Origin: Nannocystis punicea
Lineage (GTDB): Bacteria > Myxococcota_A > Polyangia > Nannocystales > Nannocystaceae
DNA length: 64,000 nt
Reading direction: 5' to 3'
Assembly (NCBI RefSeq): GCF_026965555.1
Contig: NZ_CP114040.1
Location: 3,534,001-3,598,000 of the forward strand
Shown: one piece after another, positions 26,101 through 33,856 of the stretch
How positions within the stretch are numbered: position 1 is the first letter of the stretch
Layout: each line of letters opens with the position of its first letter
Notes under the pieces: generated by a model
Seen by the model: only the letters and a program-made list of their open reading frames with translations
What the model was told of the DNA's origin: nothing
Databases searched by the model: none
Translations under genes and position numbers: made by a program

Positions 26101-27000
26101 GTGGCTGCGGTCGCTGTGGAACAGGGCCAGCAGCTCGGACGCGCCGGGCCTGACCTTTGGGTCAGGTTGGAGCAGGCGCACGCAGACGACGTCGAGTTCG
26201 TCGGGGATCCCGGCGACGACGGTGCGCGGCGGGGGGGGCGCGGACTGCTGCTTGCGCTCCATCATCCGCGCGAGGTTCTCGCCGGAGTAGGGGACGCGGC
26301 CGGTGAGCGCCATGTAGAGGGTGGCGCCGACGCTGTACCAGTCGCTCGCGGGCGTGCGCGCGCCGCCGACGGCCTGCTCCGGGGCCATGTACGCGGGGGT
26401 GCCGACCACCAGGCTGCCGGCCGTCGACTCGAGGGTGCCGACGGTCTCCTCGCCGACGAAGCCGAAGTCCATGAGGACGACGCGCCCCTCGGGGGTGACC
26501 ATGACGTTGGTCGGCTTGATGTCGCGATGCAGCTTGTGACTCTGGTGGAGCGCGAACACGCCGTCGACGAGCTGGGCGAACACCGCCCGCAGGCGCGCGA
26601 AGTCGGTGACGGGGGTGGCCGTGGGCGCCTCGGGAGCGGTCTCCACGCCCCAGAGATACGTGAGCAGCGGCGAGCCGCGGATGAGCTCCATCGTGAAGAA
26701 GTACTGCTCGTGGTCGCGATACATCTTGTGCAGCTCGACCAGGTTCGGGTGCGACAGGCGCGACAGGGCCCGGAACTCGCGCTTGAAGAGCGCCAGTGCG
26801 CGCGCGCTCGGGGCCCGCAGCGTCTTGAGGGCCACGTTCTCGCCGCGACGGGGGTCGAAGGCCTCATACACGATGCCCATCGCGCCCGAGCCGAGCACCT
26901 TGATGATCTCGAAGTTGCCGAGGAGCACCGGCTGGTGCGGCTGCTTGAACACCGCGGCGCGCATCAAGGCGCGCAGTCTGTCCGCCTCGAGGTCGGCCAC
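23161..27000 (-). CDS. Ser/Thr protein kinase fused to an AAA-type ATPase and helical repeats
   Basis: The gene encodes 1279 residues from a GTG at 27000. The kinase domain (about 27-290) has the Gly loop GSGAMG (37-42), Lys59, the catalytic loop HRDIKPTN (Asp160) and DFG (178-180), so it should be active. An ATPase module follows, with Walker A HGRAGLGKSAL (about 366-376) and Walker B LVLWIDDLQWGD (about 497). The last 650 residues are Ala/Leu-rich helical repeats of the TPR or MalT type. This architecture is typical of large myxobacterial signalling kinases. It lies upstream of the ECF sigma gene. A four-unit repeat array (25320-25370) is embedded in its coding sequence. Confidence 0.9.
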   Translation of the reverse strand: MADLEADRLRALMRAAVFKQPHQPVLLGNFEIIKVLGSGAMGIVYEAFDPRRGENVALKTLRAPSARALALFKREFRALSRLSHPNLVELHKMYRDHEQYFFTMELIRGSPLLTYLWGVETAPEAPTATPVTDFARLRAVFAQLVDGVFALHQSHKLHRDIKPTNVMVTPEGRVVLMDFGFVGEETVGTLESTAGSLVVGTPAYMAPEQAVGGARTPASDWYSVGATLYMALTGRVPYSGENLARMMERKQQSAPPPPRTVVAGIPDELDVVCVRLLQPDPKVRPGASELLALFHSDRSHIQRVQAAAYLSPAATHVGARSFVGRAAQVRALRSAFDAMEQPPTAAQPVADADPASPAAECGPAVVLVHGRAGLGKSALIRHVTDGLRHRAALLRARCYERDTVPYKALDSLVDALARQLRQRDEAEVAAVLPPEIDSLVALFPVLHQAPAVAAVTPVPSAIPTRRDLRAALRPDAPAFRALRRLLLGLGARRPLVLWIDDLQWGDSDSVRALAELLRPPAAPRALLIASYRSEDSDSPALRALDVLKDMVEQAGSSVQVVELPPLATDETDALAEILLGPDTPPQRLRRVAAEAGGSPQLLHELARFVAHGAGSAPEVTLDELIEIRISRLTATQRRLLEVLAVAGRPLAQGVAFAVAGLTGNAGNAGLADLHQLQAAGLVRSFTAAGSDLLGEAGDLVLDVQHERTREAVLLRLDGPALRELHGRLAAALERDPQTDPFALIEHLRAAGDTARALALARRAATFYRDADDFLRAAAFLRVARDLAPPGAAPALARELGDTLARAGHSREAAEAYLSARTGGDPAGDLTLVGAAAAQFITAGHLARGQEVLTAALVSAGLSSGDASMRDKLGALWRRGQRMVRGLDFTARAEADIDRMELARVDLCFAAALSTLVVDPSAAADAQARHLLLALRTGEPRRVARAFALEACLLAPGGARSRAQIDPLLASARALARTTGAAGIADLCDLVDLLAETAGGSPTRALALAGPLLRAGTLHAPELPGLSTLARLCQFRALTHLGRYDALLEEVPALLTAARFADDRAAHVACASLAAWLAAVDGDPIGAQALAAESAAAWPAADPRAFHMQHLQILGAEAHGLLAAGDPLGAWSVVEAAAPALARSGLAHLLPLRIQATELTGRTALAALAAGPPSGAREGLRKTVERAAETLQRDGALGHAALLRAGLRHLAGDHAAAQILLQTAGDAFAAAGMAAHQAAAELRLARLAGRSGDVPRGALRALGVEHPDCFADLLAPALPA
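25319..25370. repeat. 14-base-period repeat array inside the kinase gene
   Basis: Cores fall at 25323 (CCTG), 25337 (CCTG), 25351 (CATG) and 25365 (CATC), 14 bases apart. The best unit contains TGTCC-TTGA-GGACA. The array lies in the region linking the ATPase and helical-repeat parts and keeps the frame open. Confidence 0.7.
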
Positions 27001-27152
27001 GCCTGCGCGAGCACCTTAGCACGGGACCGCAAACGCCGGGGGCGGGGAGTTGCCGAGGTCCGCAGCGACGCCGCGCGGAGGGGGGTTTCCCCGCCTGCGC
27101 CCGCGAGGGGTCTGTGATACGGCTGGCTGGAGATTTTGAAAGGCAGGTGACG

Positions 27153-29051
27153 ATGACGAACCGCGACAAGGCGACGGGGCCCTGGCGGGGATTACTACTG
27201 GTGAGTGCGTGCGCGGCGATTCCCGCCGCGTGCGGTGACGACGGCGGTCGTGACACGGCGGGCGCGAGCGGGGCGACGGCACCGACCGGGATCGCGTCGA
27301 CGATGGCGTCCGGCTCGGACTCGGACGGGACCGAGACGGACGCGCCCACGACCACCGAGGGCACCGACGGCGCGACCGGGACCACCGACGCGCCGACCTC
27401 CACCACCGGCACGCCCGCGGGCTGCAACACGCTGACCGTCGATCCGCCGGAGGCGATGATCATCATCGACAACGGCGTGCACGCGCCGGTGCAGCTCAAC
27501 GCGCTGTGCGACGGCCAGCCGGTGACCGCGACCTGGTCGGCCGACGCCAGCTACATCGCGTCGATCGACGAGAAGGGCCTCGTCGAGGCCGGCGGCCAGT
27601 ACGGCGGCCAGCTGATCGTCGAGGCGCTGCACGGCAACAAGACCGCCGCGGCGACGGTCAACGTGTTCCTCAAGGTCGACCTCGTGCCGCCCGAGATCAC
27701 CGAGGCCGACAAGCAGATCCTCGACGGCGCGACGCTGCCCGACACCGCGGTGATGTCGTACCCGTACGACGGCACCGTGTTCCCCAAGGGCCTGCAGCCG
27801 GCCGAGCTGATGTGGCACGGCTCGACGGCCGGCGACAAGTACCTGGTCCGCTACAGCGGCCAGTTCGTCGACGCCAAGATCTACGCGCTGGCGGAGCCGC
27901 CGTCGCGGCACGCGATCACCAAGCCGCTGTGGGTCCAGATCTCCGAGTCGAGCTCGGGCCTGCCGCTCAACCTCGACGTGCACCGCATGCCGGCCGGGCA
28001 GGGGCAGGCCTTCGTGCTCGCCGACGACACGTGGACGATCGCCTCGGAGCCGCTGATCGGCTCGGTGTACTACTGGGCCAACAGCCTCGGCCGCGTGCTC
28101 CGCATCAACCCCGGCGCCGACGCGCCCGAGGACTTCCTGCTCGCCGGCGGCCAGGACGGCTGCAGCACCTGTCACTCGGCCTCGGCCGACGGCACACGCC
28201 TCATCATCGGCGGCGACATCAACGTGTCGACGTGGGACCTCGTCAACAACACGCCGGTGTTCTCGACCGCGAACGTCGGCGTGCCGGTGCGCAACTGGGC
28301 GATGTCGGCGATCTCGCCCGACGGCACGGTGGTGATCGAGAACGGCGAGATGAACCTCCCGGGCCCGCCGGGCGGTCAGGCGGGCATGTGGGACGCGGCC
28401 ACCGGCGCCAAGCTGATGGGCACCGGCATCGACGACCTCGTCCTCAACATGCCGGCGTTCTCGTCGGACGCGCGCAAGATCGCCTACGTCGACCACGGCA
28501 CGCTGTCGCTGATGGCGCTCGACTACGACGCCGCCACCCGCACCGCCGCCAACCCGGTCAAGCTGGTCGACCCGGGCGGCGACCCGGCGCTCAACGGCAT
28601 CATCTTCCCGAGCGTGACGCCCGACGGGCGCTACGTCATCTACCACCGCGGCGCCTACCCGGCGATGCTCGACACCCGCAACGGGACGTCGGACATGTTC
28701 CTCGCCAGCATCGAGCAGCCGGGCGTGGAGGTCCGACTGGCCGCCGGCAACGGCGACAGCTACCCGTTCTACGCCGGCGACCGCGACCGCCACTGGAACT
28801 ACGAGCCGACCTTCGCGCCGCGCAGCTCCGGCGGCTACCACTGGGCCGTGTTCACCTCGCGCCGCACCTTCGGCAACAAGCTCGAGGGCGACAAGAACTC
28901 GGTCAAGCAGCTGTGGCTGGTCGCCATCGACGAGAACCCGCAGCCCGGCGTCGACCCGAGCCACCCCGCGTTCTGGCTGCACGGCCAGGACGTGAACACG
29001 CTCAACATGCGCGGCTTCTGGGTCCACAAGAACGACGACCCGGGCGGCTGA
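27153..29051 (+). CDS. Surface lipoprotein with Ig-like and TolB-like domains and one c-type haem motif
   Basis: The ATG at 27153, preceded by an AGGCAGGTG stretch, starts a 632-residue lipoprotein (signal GLLLVSACAAIPAAC). A Thr/Gly/Asp linker is followed by a Big_2-like Ig domain (about residues 90-185). A propeller-like region then carries one CxxCH haem-binding motif, CSTCH (residues 337-341), and repeated PDG and SSDARK blades as in TolB-type propellers. A covalently bound haem would imply an extracytoplasmic redox or sensing role. A single haem motif inside a propeller recurs in myxobacterial proteins, but its role is unknown to me. Translation could begin at the GTG six bases earlier. 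Confidence 0.78.
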   Translation: MTNRDKATGPWRGLLLVSACAAIPAACGDDGGRDTAGASGATAPTGIASTMASGSDSDGTETDAPTTTEGTDGATGTTDAPTSTTGTPAGCNTLTVDPPEAMIIIDNGVHAPVQLNALCDGQPVTATWSADASYIASIDEKGLVEAGGQYGGQLIVEALHGNKTAAATVNVFLKVDLVPPEITEADKQILDGATLPDTAVMSYPYDGTVFPKGLQPAELMWHGSTAGDKYLVRYSGQFVDAKIYALAEPPSRHAITKPLWVQISESSSGLPLNLDVHRMPAGQGQAFVLADDTWTIASEPLIGSVYYWANSLGRVLRINPGADAPEDFLLAGGQDGCSTCHSASADGTRLIIGGDINVSTWDLVNNTPVFSTANVGVPVRNWAMSAISPDGTVVIENGEMNLPGPPGGQAGMWDAATGAKLMGTGIDDLVLNMPAFSSDARKIAYVDHGTLSLMALDYDAATRTAANPVKLVDPGGDPALNGIIFPSVTPDGRYVIYHRGAYPAMLDTRNGTSDMFLASIEQPGVEVRLAAGNGDSYPFYAGDRDRHWNYEPTFAPRSSGGYHWAVFTSRRTFGNKLEGDKNSVKQLWLVAIDENPQPGVDPSHPAFWLHGQDVNTLNMRGFWVHKNDDPGG

Positions 29052-29103
29052 GTTCGCGCCCGCAGGCTCGTGCCCGCCGCGCCGGCGGCGTATGCTGCCG
29101 GCG

Positions 29104-29451
29104 ATGGACGAGCGCGCGCTGTCCGACCTGTGCGACGGCCTCGAGGCGCTGCTCCGGCGCCTCCACCCCGACGGCTCGCGCCTCGACCTCGCGTCGGCGC
29201 GGGCCGAGTTCGCGACGGCGCTGGCCGCCGTCGACGACGAGCGCAACCACGACGTCGAGGCCGCCTCGCAGGGCAGCCTGACCCGCGCCGACGCCCTGCG
29301 GATCCGCAGCAGCAAGTTCGTCGCCTCGCTGCTGCCCCCGGGCATGTTCGCCGACCCGGCCGTGCGCCGCGAGATCGCCCGCACCGTCCGCGCCCTCGCC
29401 GAGGCCGCGCTCGGGCCGCTGGCCGCGAGCCGCTACCTGGACCGCGGATGA
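29104..29451 (+). CDS. Small hypothetical protein
   Basis: The gene encodes 115 residues from an ATG at 29104. It is almost entirely helical (SDLCDGLEALLRRLHPDG, RREIARTVRALAEAALG), with no membrane segment and no recognised motif. It follows the haem-motif lipoprotein by 52 bases on the same strand and converges with nth across a dense repeat array. Confidence 0.6.
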   Translation: MDERALSDLCDGLEALLRRLHPDGSRLDLASARAEFATALAAVDDERNHDVEAASQGSLTRADALRIRSSKFVASLLPPGMFADPAVRREIARTVRALAEAALGPLAASRYLDRG

Positions 29452-29456
29452 GCTCG

Positions 29457-29604
29457 CGGACATGCGCGAACGAACATGCTTTAAAGAGCATTCCTGAATG
29501 GACATGCTCTATCGGACATGTTCGATGGAGCATCGAGACAGGACCTATCGGGCATGTCCGAATGAGCATGTCTCTCGGAGCCTGTCCTGACGGACATAGG
29601 CCCG
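29457..29604. repeat. Largest 14-base-period repeat array, ten units
   Basis: Cores occur at 29461, 29475, 29489, 29503, 29517 and 29531, then after an eight-base phase shift at 29553, 29567, 29581 and 29595. Each is CATG or a one-base variant, 14 bases apart within each block. The consensus unit is NGGACATGTCCGAA with decay. It fills the whole space between two convergent genes and can fold into several alternative hairpins. Confidence 0.88.
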
Positions 29605-29609
29605 GCGCC

Positions 29610-30290
29610 TCACTCCGAGGCGGCGACGCGGGCGGCCGCGCGGGCGCGGGCCTCGGCGGCCAGGCGGGTCTTGACGCCGGCCCACGAGCAGATCGGGCAC
29701 ACCTTCGGGTCGTGGCCGCGGGCGGGGCAGTACTCGCGGCCGAAGTAGATGATCTGCAGGTGGAGCTTGGCCCACGCCTCGGGCGGCCACAGCGCCTTGA
29801 GGTCGGCCTCGGTCTTCTCGACCGTGGTGCCGTCGGACAGGCCCCAGCGGGCGGCGAGGCGGTGGATGTGGGTGTCGACCGGGAAGGCCGGCACGCCGAA
29901 CGCCTGGATCATGACGACGCTGGCCGTCTTGTGCCCGACCCCCGGCAGGGCCTCGAGCGCGGCCATGTCCTTCGGGACATGTCCCCCGTGCCGCTCGAGC
30001 AGCAGCTGCGACAGCCGGCGGATGTTCTTGGCCTTGGCCGGGGCGAGGCCGCAGGTGCGGATGAGCCCGAGGATCTCGGCCTCCGACAGCCGCGCCATCG
30101 CCTCGGGCGTCGGCGCGCGGCGGAACAGCTCCGGCGTGACGAGGTTGACCCGCGCGTCGGTGGTCTGCGCCGACAGGACGACCGCGACCAACAAGGTGAA
30201 AGGATCGCCGTGGAGCAGCGGGACCGCGGGCTGCGGGTAGAGGCGGTCGAGGATCGCCTGGATCTTGAGGGCCTTTTCGCTGCGCTTCAT
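29610..30290 (-). CDS. nth: Endonuclease III (DNA glycosylase/AP lyase)
   Basis: Nth removes oxidised pyrimidines and cuts abasic sites in base-excision repair. The 226-residue protein has the helix-hairpin-helix LPGVGHKTASV with catalytic Lys121 and catalytic Asp139 (PVDTHIHR). The iron-sulfur loop is altered. Cys188, Cys198 and Cys201 are present, but position 207, where E. coli has the fourth Cys, is Lys, and the first loop has nine residues instead of six. The 4Fe-4S cluster may therefore be absent or ligated differently. A copy of the 14-base repeat (29961-29984) lies in the coding sequence with no insertion relative to the E. coli protein as I recall it. Confidence 0.92.
   Translation of the reverse strand: MKRSEKALKIQAILDRLYPQPAVPLLHGDPFTLLVAVVLSAQTTDARVNLVTPELFRRAPTPEAMARLSEAEILGLIRTCGLAPAKAKNIRRLSQLLLERHGGHVPKDMAALEALPGVGHKTASVVMIQAFGVPAFPVDTHIHRLAARWGLSDGTTVEKTEADLKALWPPEAWAKLHLQIIYFGREYCPARGHDPKVCPICSWAGVKTRLAAEARARAAARVAASE
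29961..29984. repeat. 14-base hairpin repeat inside nth
   Basis: CATG TCC TTCG GGA CATG is the archetype of the family, with a C-TTCG-G tetraloop. It encodes the stretch HVPKDMA just before the helix-hairpin-helix. The homologous E. coli segment (EVPEDRA) has the same length, so the copy did not enter as an insertion. Confidence 0.75.
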
Positions 30291-30441
30291 GAGGACGCTG
30301 TCCGATCAGCGTACTCGAAACAGGGGCGAAATCGAACATGACCGCTCCGGCCGCGGCGGACGGCCCCCGGCCCGGCCCCAAGCCCCGGGCCGACACGGCG
30401 AATTCTCGCCGCCGACAGGCTGTTTTCGTACAATCGGGGCC

Positions 30442-31278
30442 ATGCTCTCGACCCCCCGCCTCGCCCTCGTCCTCGCCGCCGTGAGCCTGGGTTGCAGCCC
30501 GACCACGTCGGGCAGCACCACCCCCCCCGACAACACCGCTGGCGGCAGCACCGGGCCGACGATCGGCGGCCCGCCCGCGGACGGCGCGGCCACGCCGGGC
30601 GACGCGCAGAACCCCAGCGCCGGCGGCGGCACGACCGACCCGGCGGGCGGCACGACCGGCGCGGGGCCCGGGGTGGTCGCGGGTTCGCCGAACGACACCC
30701 GCTTCCTGGCCCCCGAGATCTCGCACTCGAAGGGCGTGCCCGGCGGCGTGGTGGTGCTGTTCCCCCGCATCATCCCCAGCGCGATCGCGGCCGAGAACCA
30801 GAGCTACGGCCAGCAGATCCAGCAGAAGATGAAGCAGCTGGTCGAGAAGGCGCTGCCCGGGCGGCCGATCGACGTGCGGCCGTCGCCCGAGCGCGTGTGC
30901 CCCAAGGCCGGCTGCGACGCGATGTCGATCGGCGTGCTGTTCACGCGCCAGAACAACTCGTGCGTGGCGGTCGCGCTGGTCAACGCGCCCGGCGTGTCGA
31001 CCACCAAGCTGGTGCCGTGGGGCGGCGAGATCACGCTCAAGGCCGACCCGATCCAGTTCCGCGACCCGCCCGAGAACTTCGTGACGATCAAGGACTACGC
31101 CAACTGCGACCAACTGGTGGCCGAGATGGGCAAGCAGGACAGCTTCGTCGAGGCGGCCGTGCGCGCGGCCGCGGGTTCCGCCGCCGCCGGCACCCCGGCC
31201 AACCCGACGTCGCCCGGCGTCTCGACCCCGGCCACGCCGGCCTCGAGCACCGTCACTGCCAAGCCGAGCGGGAAGTAA
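30442..31278 (+). CDS. Lipoprotein of unknown function
   Basis: The ATG at 30442 starts a lipoprotein signal, LALVLAAVSLGC, giving 278 residues. A Gly/Thr/Pro linker (to about residue 80) is followed by a domain of about 150 residues. This has two close Cys (VCPKAGCDAMSIGVLF) and motifs such as GVVVLFPRIIPSAI that suggest an alpha/beta fold. A Pro/Thr/Ala tail follows. No family is recognised. It is four bases upstream of gloA and so is probably co-transcribed with it. Confidence 0.7.
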   Translation: MLSTPRLALVLAAVSLGCSPTTSGSTTPPDNTAGGSTGPTIGGPPADGAATPGDAQNPSAGGGTTDPAGGTTGAGPGVVAGSPNDTRFLAPEISHSKGVPGGVVVLFPRIIPSAIAAENQSYGQQIQQKMKQLVEKALPGRPIDVRPSPERVCPKAGCDAMSIGVLFTRQNNSCVAVALVNAPGVSTTKLVPWGGEITLKADPIQFRDPPENFVTIKDYANCDQLVAEMGKQDSFVEAAVRAAAGSAAAGTPANPTSPGVSTPATPASSTVTAKPSGK

Positions 31279-31281
31279 GCC

Positions 31282-31677
31282 GTGCGGATCCTTCACACCA
31301 TGCTGCGCGTCGGCGACCTCGAGAGGTCGCTGGCGTTCTACACCGAGGTGCTCGGCATGCGCCTGCTGCGGCGCCGCGACTACCCGGACGGCCGCTTCAC
31401 CCTGGCGTTCGTCGGCTACGGCGAGGAGTCCGAGACCGCCGTGCTCGAGCTGACCCACAACTGGGACACCGCGAAGTACGAGCTCGGCAGCGGCTACGGC
31501 CACATCGCGCTCGAGGTCGAGGACGCCGCCGCCGCCTGCGCCAACATCCGCGCCCGCGGCGGCAAGGTCGTCCGCGAGGCCGGGCCGATGAAGCACGGCA
31601 CCACCGTCATCGCCTTCGTCGAGGACCCCGACGGCTACAAGATCGAGCTGATCGAGCGCAAGAACCGGGTGGACTGA
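31282..31677 (+). CDS. gloA: Lactoylglutathione lyase (glyoxalase I)
   Basis: GloA converts the hemithioacetal of methylglyoxal and glutathione to lactoylglutathione. The 131-residue protein starts at a GTG. It has all four metal ligands of the E. coli type at the same numbers (His5, Glu56, His74, Glu122) and the family blocks LGMRLLRRRDYPDGRFTLAF and YGHIALEV. The sequence resembles the short, Ni/Co-type enzymes. It directly follows a lipoprotein gene. Confidence 0.93.
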   Translation: MRILHTMLRVGDLERSLAFYTEVLGMRLLRRRDYPDGRFTLAFVGYGEESETAVLELTHNWDTAKYELGSGYGHIALEVEDAAAACANIRARGGKVVREAGPMKHGTTVIAFVEDPDGYKIELIERKNRVD

Positions 31678-31761
31678 AGGACATGTCCGTTCGGGCATGT
31701 CCCTGAGAGCCTGGCTCCCGGGACATGCCCGTCGGTGCAGGTCCGCGCGGGCATGCAGCTC
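31678..31761. repeat. 14-base-period repeat array, six units
   Basis: Cores fall at 31682 (CATG), 31696 (CATG), 31710 (CCTG), 31724 (CATG), 31738 (CAGG) and 31752 (CATG), all exactly 14 bases apart. The array begins two bases after the gloA stop and lies upstream of the next gene's start. Confidence 0.87.
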
Positions 31762-31847
31762 ACGCCGCTCGCGCGCGCGCCTGGGCGCTGGCGCCAGGTC
31801 TCGCCGAGGTCGGGGCGGTCGGCGAGCGCGGGCGGGGGTCGCGTGGT

Positions 31848-33623
31848 ATGGTGCCGTCGATGGTCGCCCGCGCGAGGACGGACCTCGGAGGCTCCGGGAC
31901 GCAGGCCGCGACGACGGCCGGGCGTCGCGGCCGCCTGCGGGCGCTGGGGCTGGGCCTGGCGCTGACTTCGGCGCTGGCGCCGGGGCGGGCCGGGGCGGCC
32001 GAGCCGGTGCTGGTCGAGTTCCACTACACGCCGGTGCCGAACGTGCAGATGGCGATCTGGCTCGAGGACCGTGACGGCAAGCACGCGGCCGACGTGCTCG
32101 TCACCCAGGCGACGGGCAAGTACGGGATCGGCAACCGGCCCGGGCGCTGGGACTTCCTGTCGAGCTGGCGCGCGCCCTACGGCCCGCGCCCGTCGGTCCT
32201 GCCGATCTGGGCCCACCGCACCGGCAAGACCTACCCGCGCATCATCTTCTTCGACGAAGAGCCGCTCGACCTCGAGTCGCTCGGCTGGCACGAGAACAGC
32301 AGCACCGCCGAGAACTACTTCTGCATCCCGCTGACCCCGGAGGACAACGAGACGGTCGTCGTCGACACGATGACCTGCCCGTCGCCGAAGAACTTCAGCA
32401 CCGACAAGGGCCGCTTCGACCCCGCGGGCGGCGAGAGCGTGTACCCGCCGCGCAACGACCTGATGGTCTTCGACCCGCAGCTCGACTCGAAGGACGCGCG
32501 GGAGTACGCGGCGCTCAACCAGCTCGACTCGGTCACCGCGGCCACGCCGGTCGGCGAGAAGCAGGACTTCACGGCCTTCCTGATCCCCGCCGAGGTGGTC
32601 GAGCGCGGGCCGCTGACCGCCCACATCGAGGTCAGCCTCGAGGGCGACGAGAACGTGGCCCACGACTTCGACCGCGAGGGCGACCACTACGTCGACCCGC
32701 GCCTCAGCAACTACGGCGTCGAGTACCTCGGCCAGCCGTCGGTGCTGTACACGGTGAAGTTCGACCCCGACGAGCGCGGCTTCGTCGGCACGTCTGGCTA
32801 CGCCGGCTACGGCGACTGGGACGGGGCCACCGGCGCGGTCCATCCGCGCGACGCGACGATCAGCGAGGACGGCGGCAGCGGCGGCGACCGCCTGCGGCTG
32901 ATGACCAAGAACGGCGACACGTTCCGCTGGGGCGTGTTCTCGTACGGCGAGGACGGGCTGTCCGGCGACACCGGCGACCCCGGCGACGGCTGGCAGGGCA
33001 GCTGCCAGTTCCGCGAGCTGGCGCCGCTCGAGGACCTGCAGGCCGAGGTCATCGACTTCGACCGCGTGCGTCTGACCTTCGTCGTCCCGCCGCAGGCCGA
33101 TCCCAAGTTCAAGTTCCCGCGCCTGAAGATCCGCCACGTCACCGGCGAGGCGGTCGAGTGGACGTCGGAGGTGTTCGACGCGGCGTACGAGGTGCCGGCG
33201 ATCGATCCGTCCTTGCTCGCGCCGCTGGGTCGGCCGAGCACCGTCGAGGTCGCGCAGCTGTGGGGCGACTACACCTACCAGTTCGCGGTGCTCTACGAGG
33301 ACAGCTGCACCAACCGCAGCTCGATCGCCACGGTCGCCGCGACCACCACGGCGCAGAAGTTCCAGACGGTCGACTCGTTCTGCTTCCTCGCCACCGCGGC
33401 GTTCGGCGCCCCGTGGGCGGCCCAGGTCGCGGCGCTGCGGGCCTTCCGCGACGCCTGGCTCAAGCCCTCGGCCACCGGCGTCGATCTCGTCCGCTTCTAC
33501 TACGCCTACAGCCCGCCGCTCGCGCGCGTGATCGCCAAAGAGCCGCTCCTCCGCGGGCTCGCGCGCGTGGTGCTCGCGCCGGTCGCCGACGCCGCTCAGG
33601 TGGCGACCGCGGCCGGATCTTGA
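31848..33623 (+). CDS. Secreted protein with a CFI-box C-terminal domain
   Basis: The gene encodes 591 residues from the ATG at 31848; an in-frame ATG at 31860 is an alternative. A signal peptide (LGLGLALTSALAPGRAGA) precedes a large beta-rich body with many Asp/Glu residues and aromatic turns and no recognised catalytic motif. The C-terminus CFLATAAFGAPWAAQVAALR followed by FRDAWL, YYAYSPPLARVIA and a hydrophobic end matches the CFI-box domain, a surface-protein tail seen in myxobacteria and relatives. It is probably displayed at or released from the cell surface. Confidence 0.75.
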   Translation: MVPSMVARARTDLGGSGTQAATTAGRRGRLRALGLGLALTSALAPGRAGAAEPVLVEFHYTPVPNVQMAIWLEDRDGKHAADVLVTQATGKYGIGNRPGRWDFLSSWRAPYGPRPSVLPIWAHRTGKTYPRIIFFDEEPLDLESLGWHENSSTAENYFCIPLTPEDNETVVVDTMTCPSPKNFSTDKGRFDPAGGESVYPPRNDLMVFDPQLDSKDAREYAALNQLDSVTAATPVGEKQDFTAFLIPAEVVERGPLTAHIEVSLEGDENVAHDFDREGDHYVDPRLSNYGVEYLGQPSVLYTVKFDPDERGFVGTSGYAGYGDWDGATGAVHPRDATISEDGGSGGDRLRLMTKNGDTFRWGVFSYGEDGLSGDTGDPGDGWQGSCQFRELAPLEDLQAEVIDFDRVRLTFVVPPQADPKFKFPRLKIRHVTGEAVEWTSEVFDAAYEVPAIDPSLLAPLGRPSTVEVAQLWGDYTYQFAVLYEDSCTNRSSIATVAATTTAQKFQTVDSFCFLATAAFGAPWAAQVAALRAFRDAWLKPSATGVDLVRFYYAYSPPLARVIAKEPLLRGLARVVLAPVADAAQVATAAGS

Positions 33624-33771
33624 GCCAGCGCGAGGGTGCCGCTCGATCCGCTGGCCCTATTCGCTGCCGCCTGCGGCTCCGACGCGGACCGCGACGGCGG
33701 CGGGAGATGCGTGTTTGCCGTCGCCGACTTGAAGTAAAGCCGCGGGCCGGCGGAGCGGAGAGGTGAACGGA

Positions 33772-33841
33772 AGGACATGCGCGAACAGGCATGTTCGATC
33801 GCGCATGTCCATGCCTACATGTCCCGGCGAGCATGTCCCGG
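33772..33841. repeat. 14-base-period repeat array, five units
   Basis: CATG cores fall at 33776, 33790, 33804, 33818 and 33832, all 14 bases apart. The array lies between two convergent genes, 16 bases beyond the stop of the membrane kinase gene. Confidence 0.87.
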
Positions 33842-33856
33842 CGTCGGGACGCGGGC

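Noticed and set aside
27195..29384. Very long open frames opposite real genes, for example here, at 4251-6161 and at 9417-7036
   Set aside because: They are common in DNA of this base composition, are rich in Arg, Pro, Ala or Val-Asp repeats, and lack ribosome-binding sites and domains. The genes on the other strand have clear motifs.
29457..29604. CRISPR array
   Set aside because: The repeats are 14 bases with no spacers of constant length, units are degenerate, and no cas genes are present.
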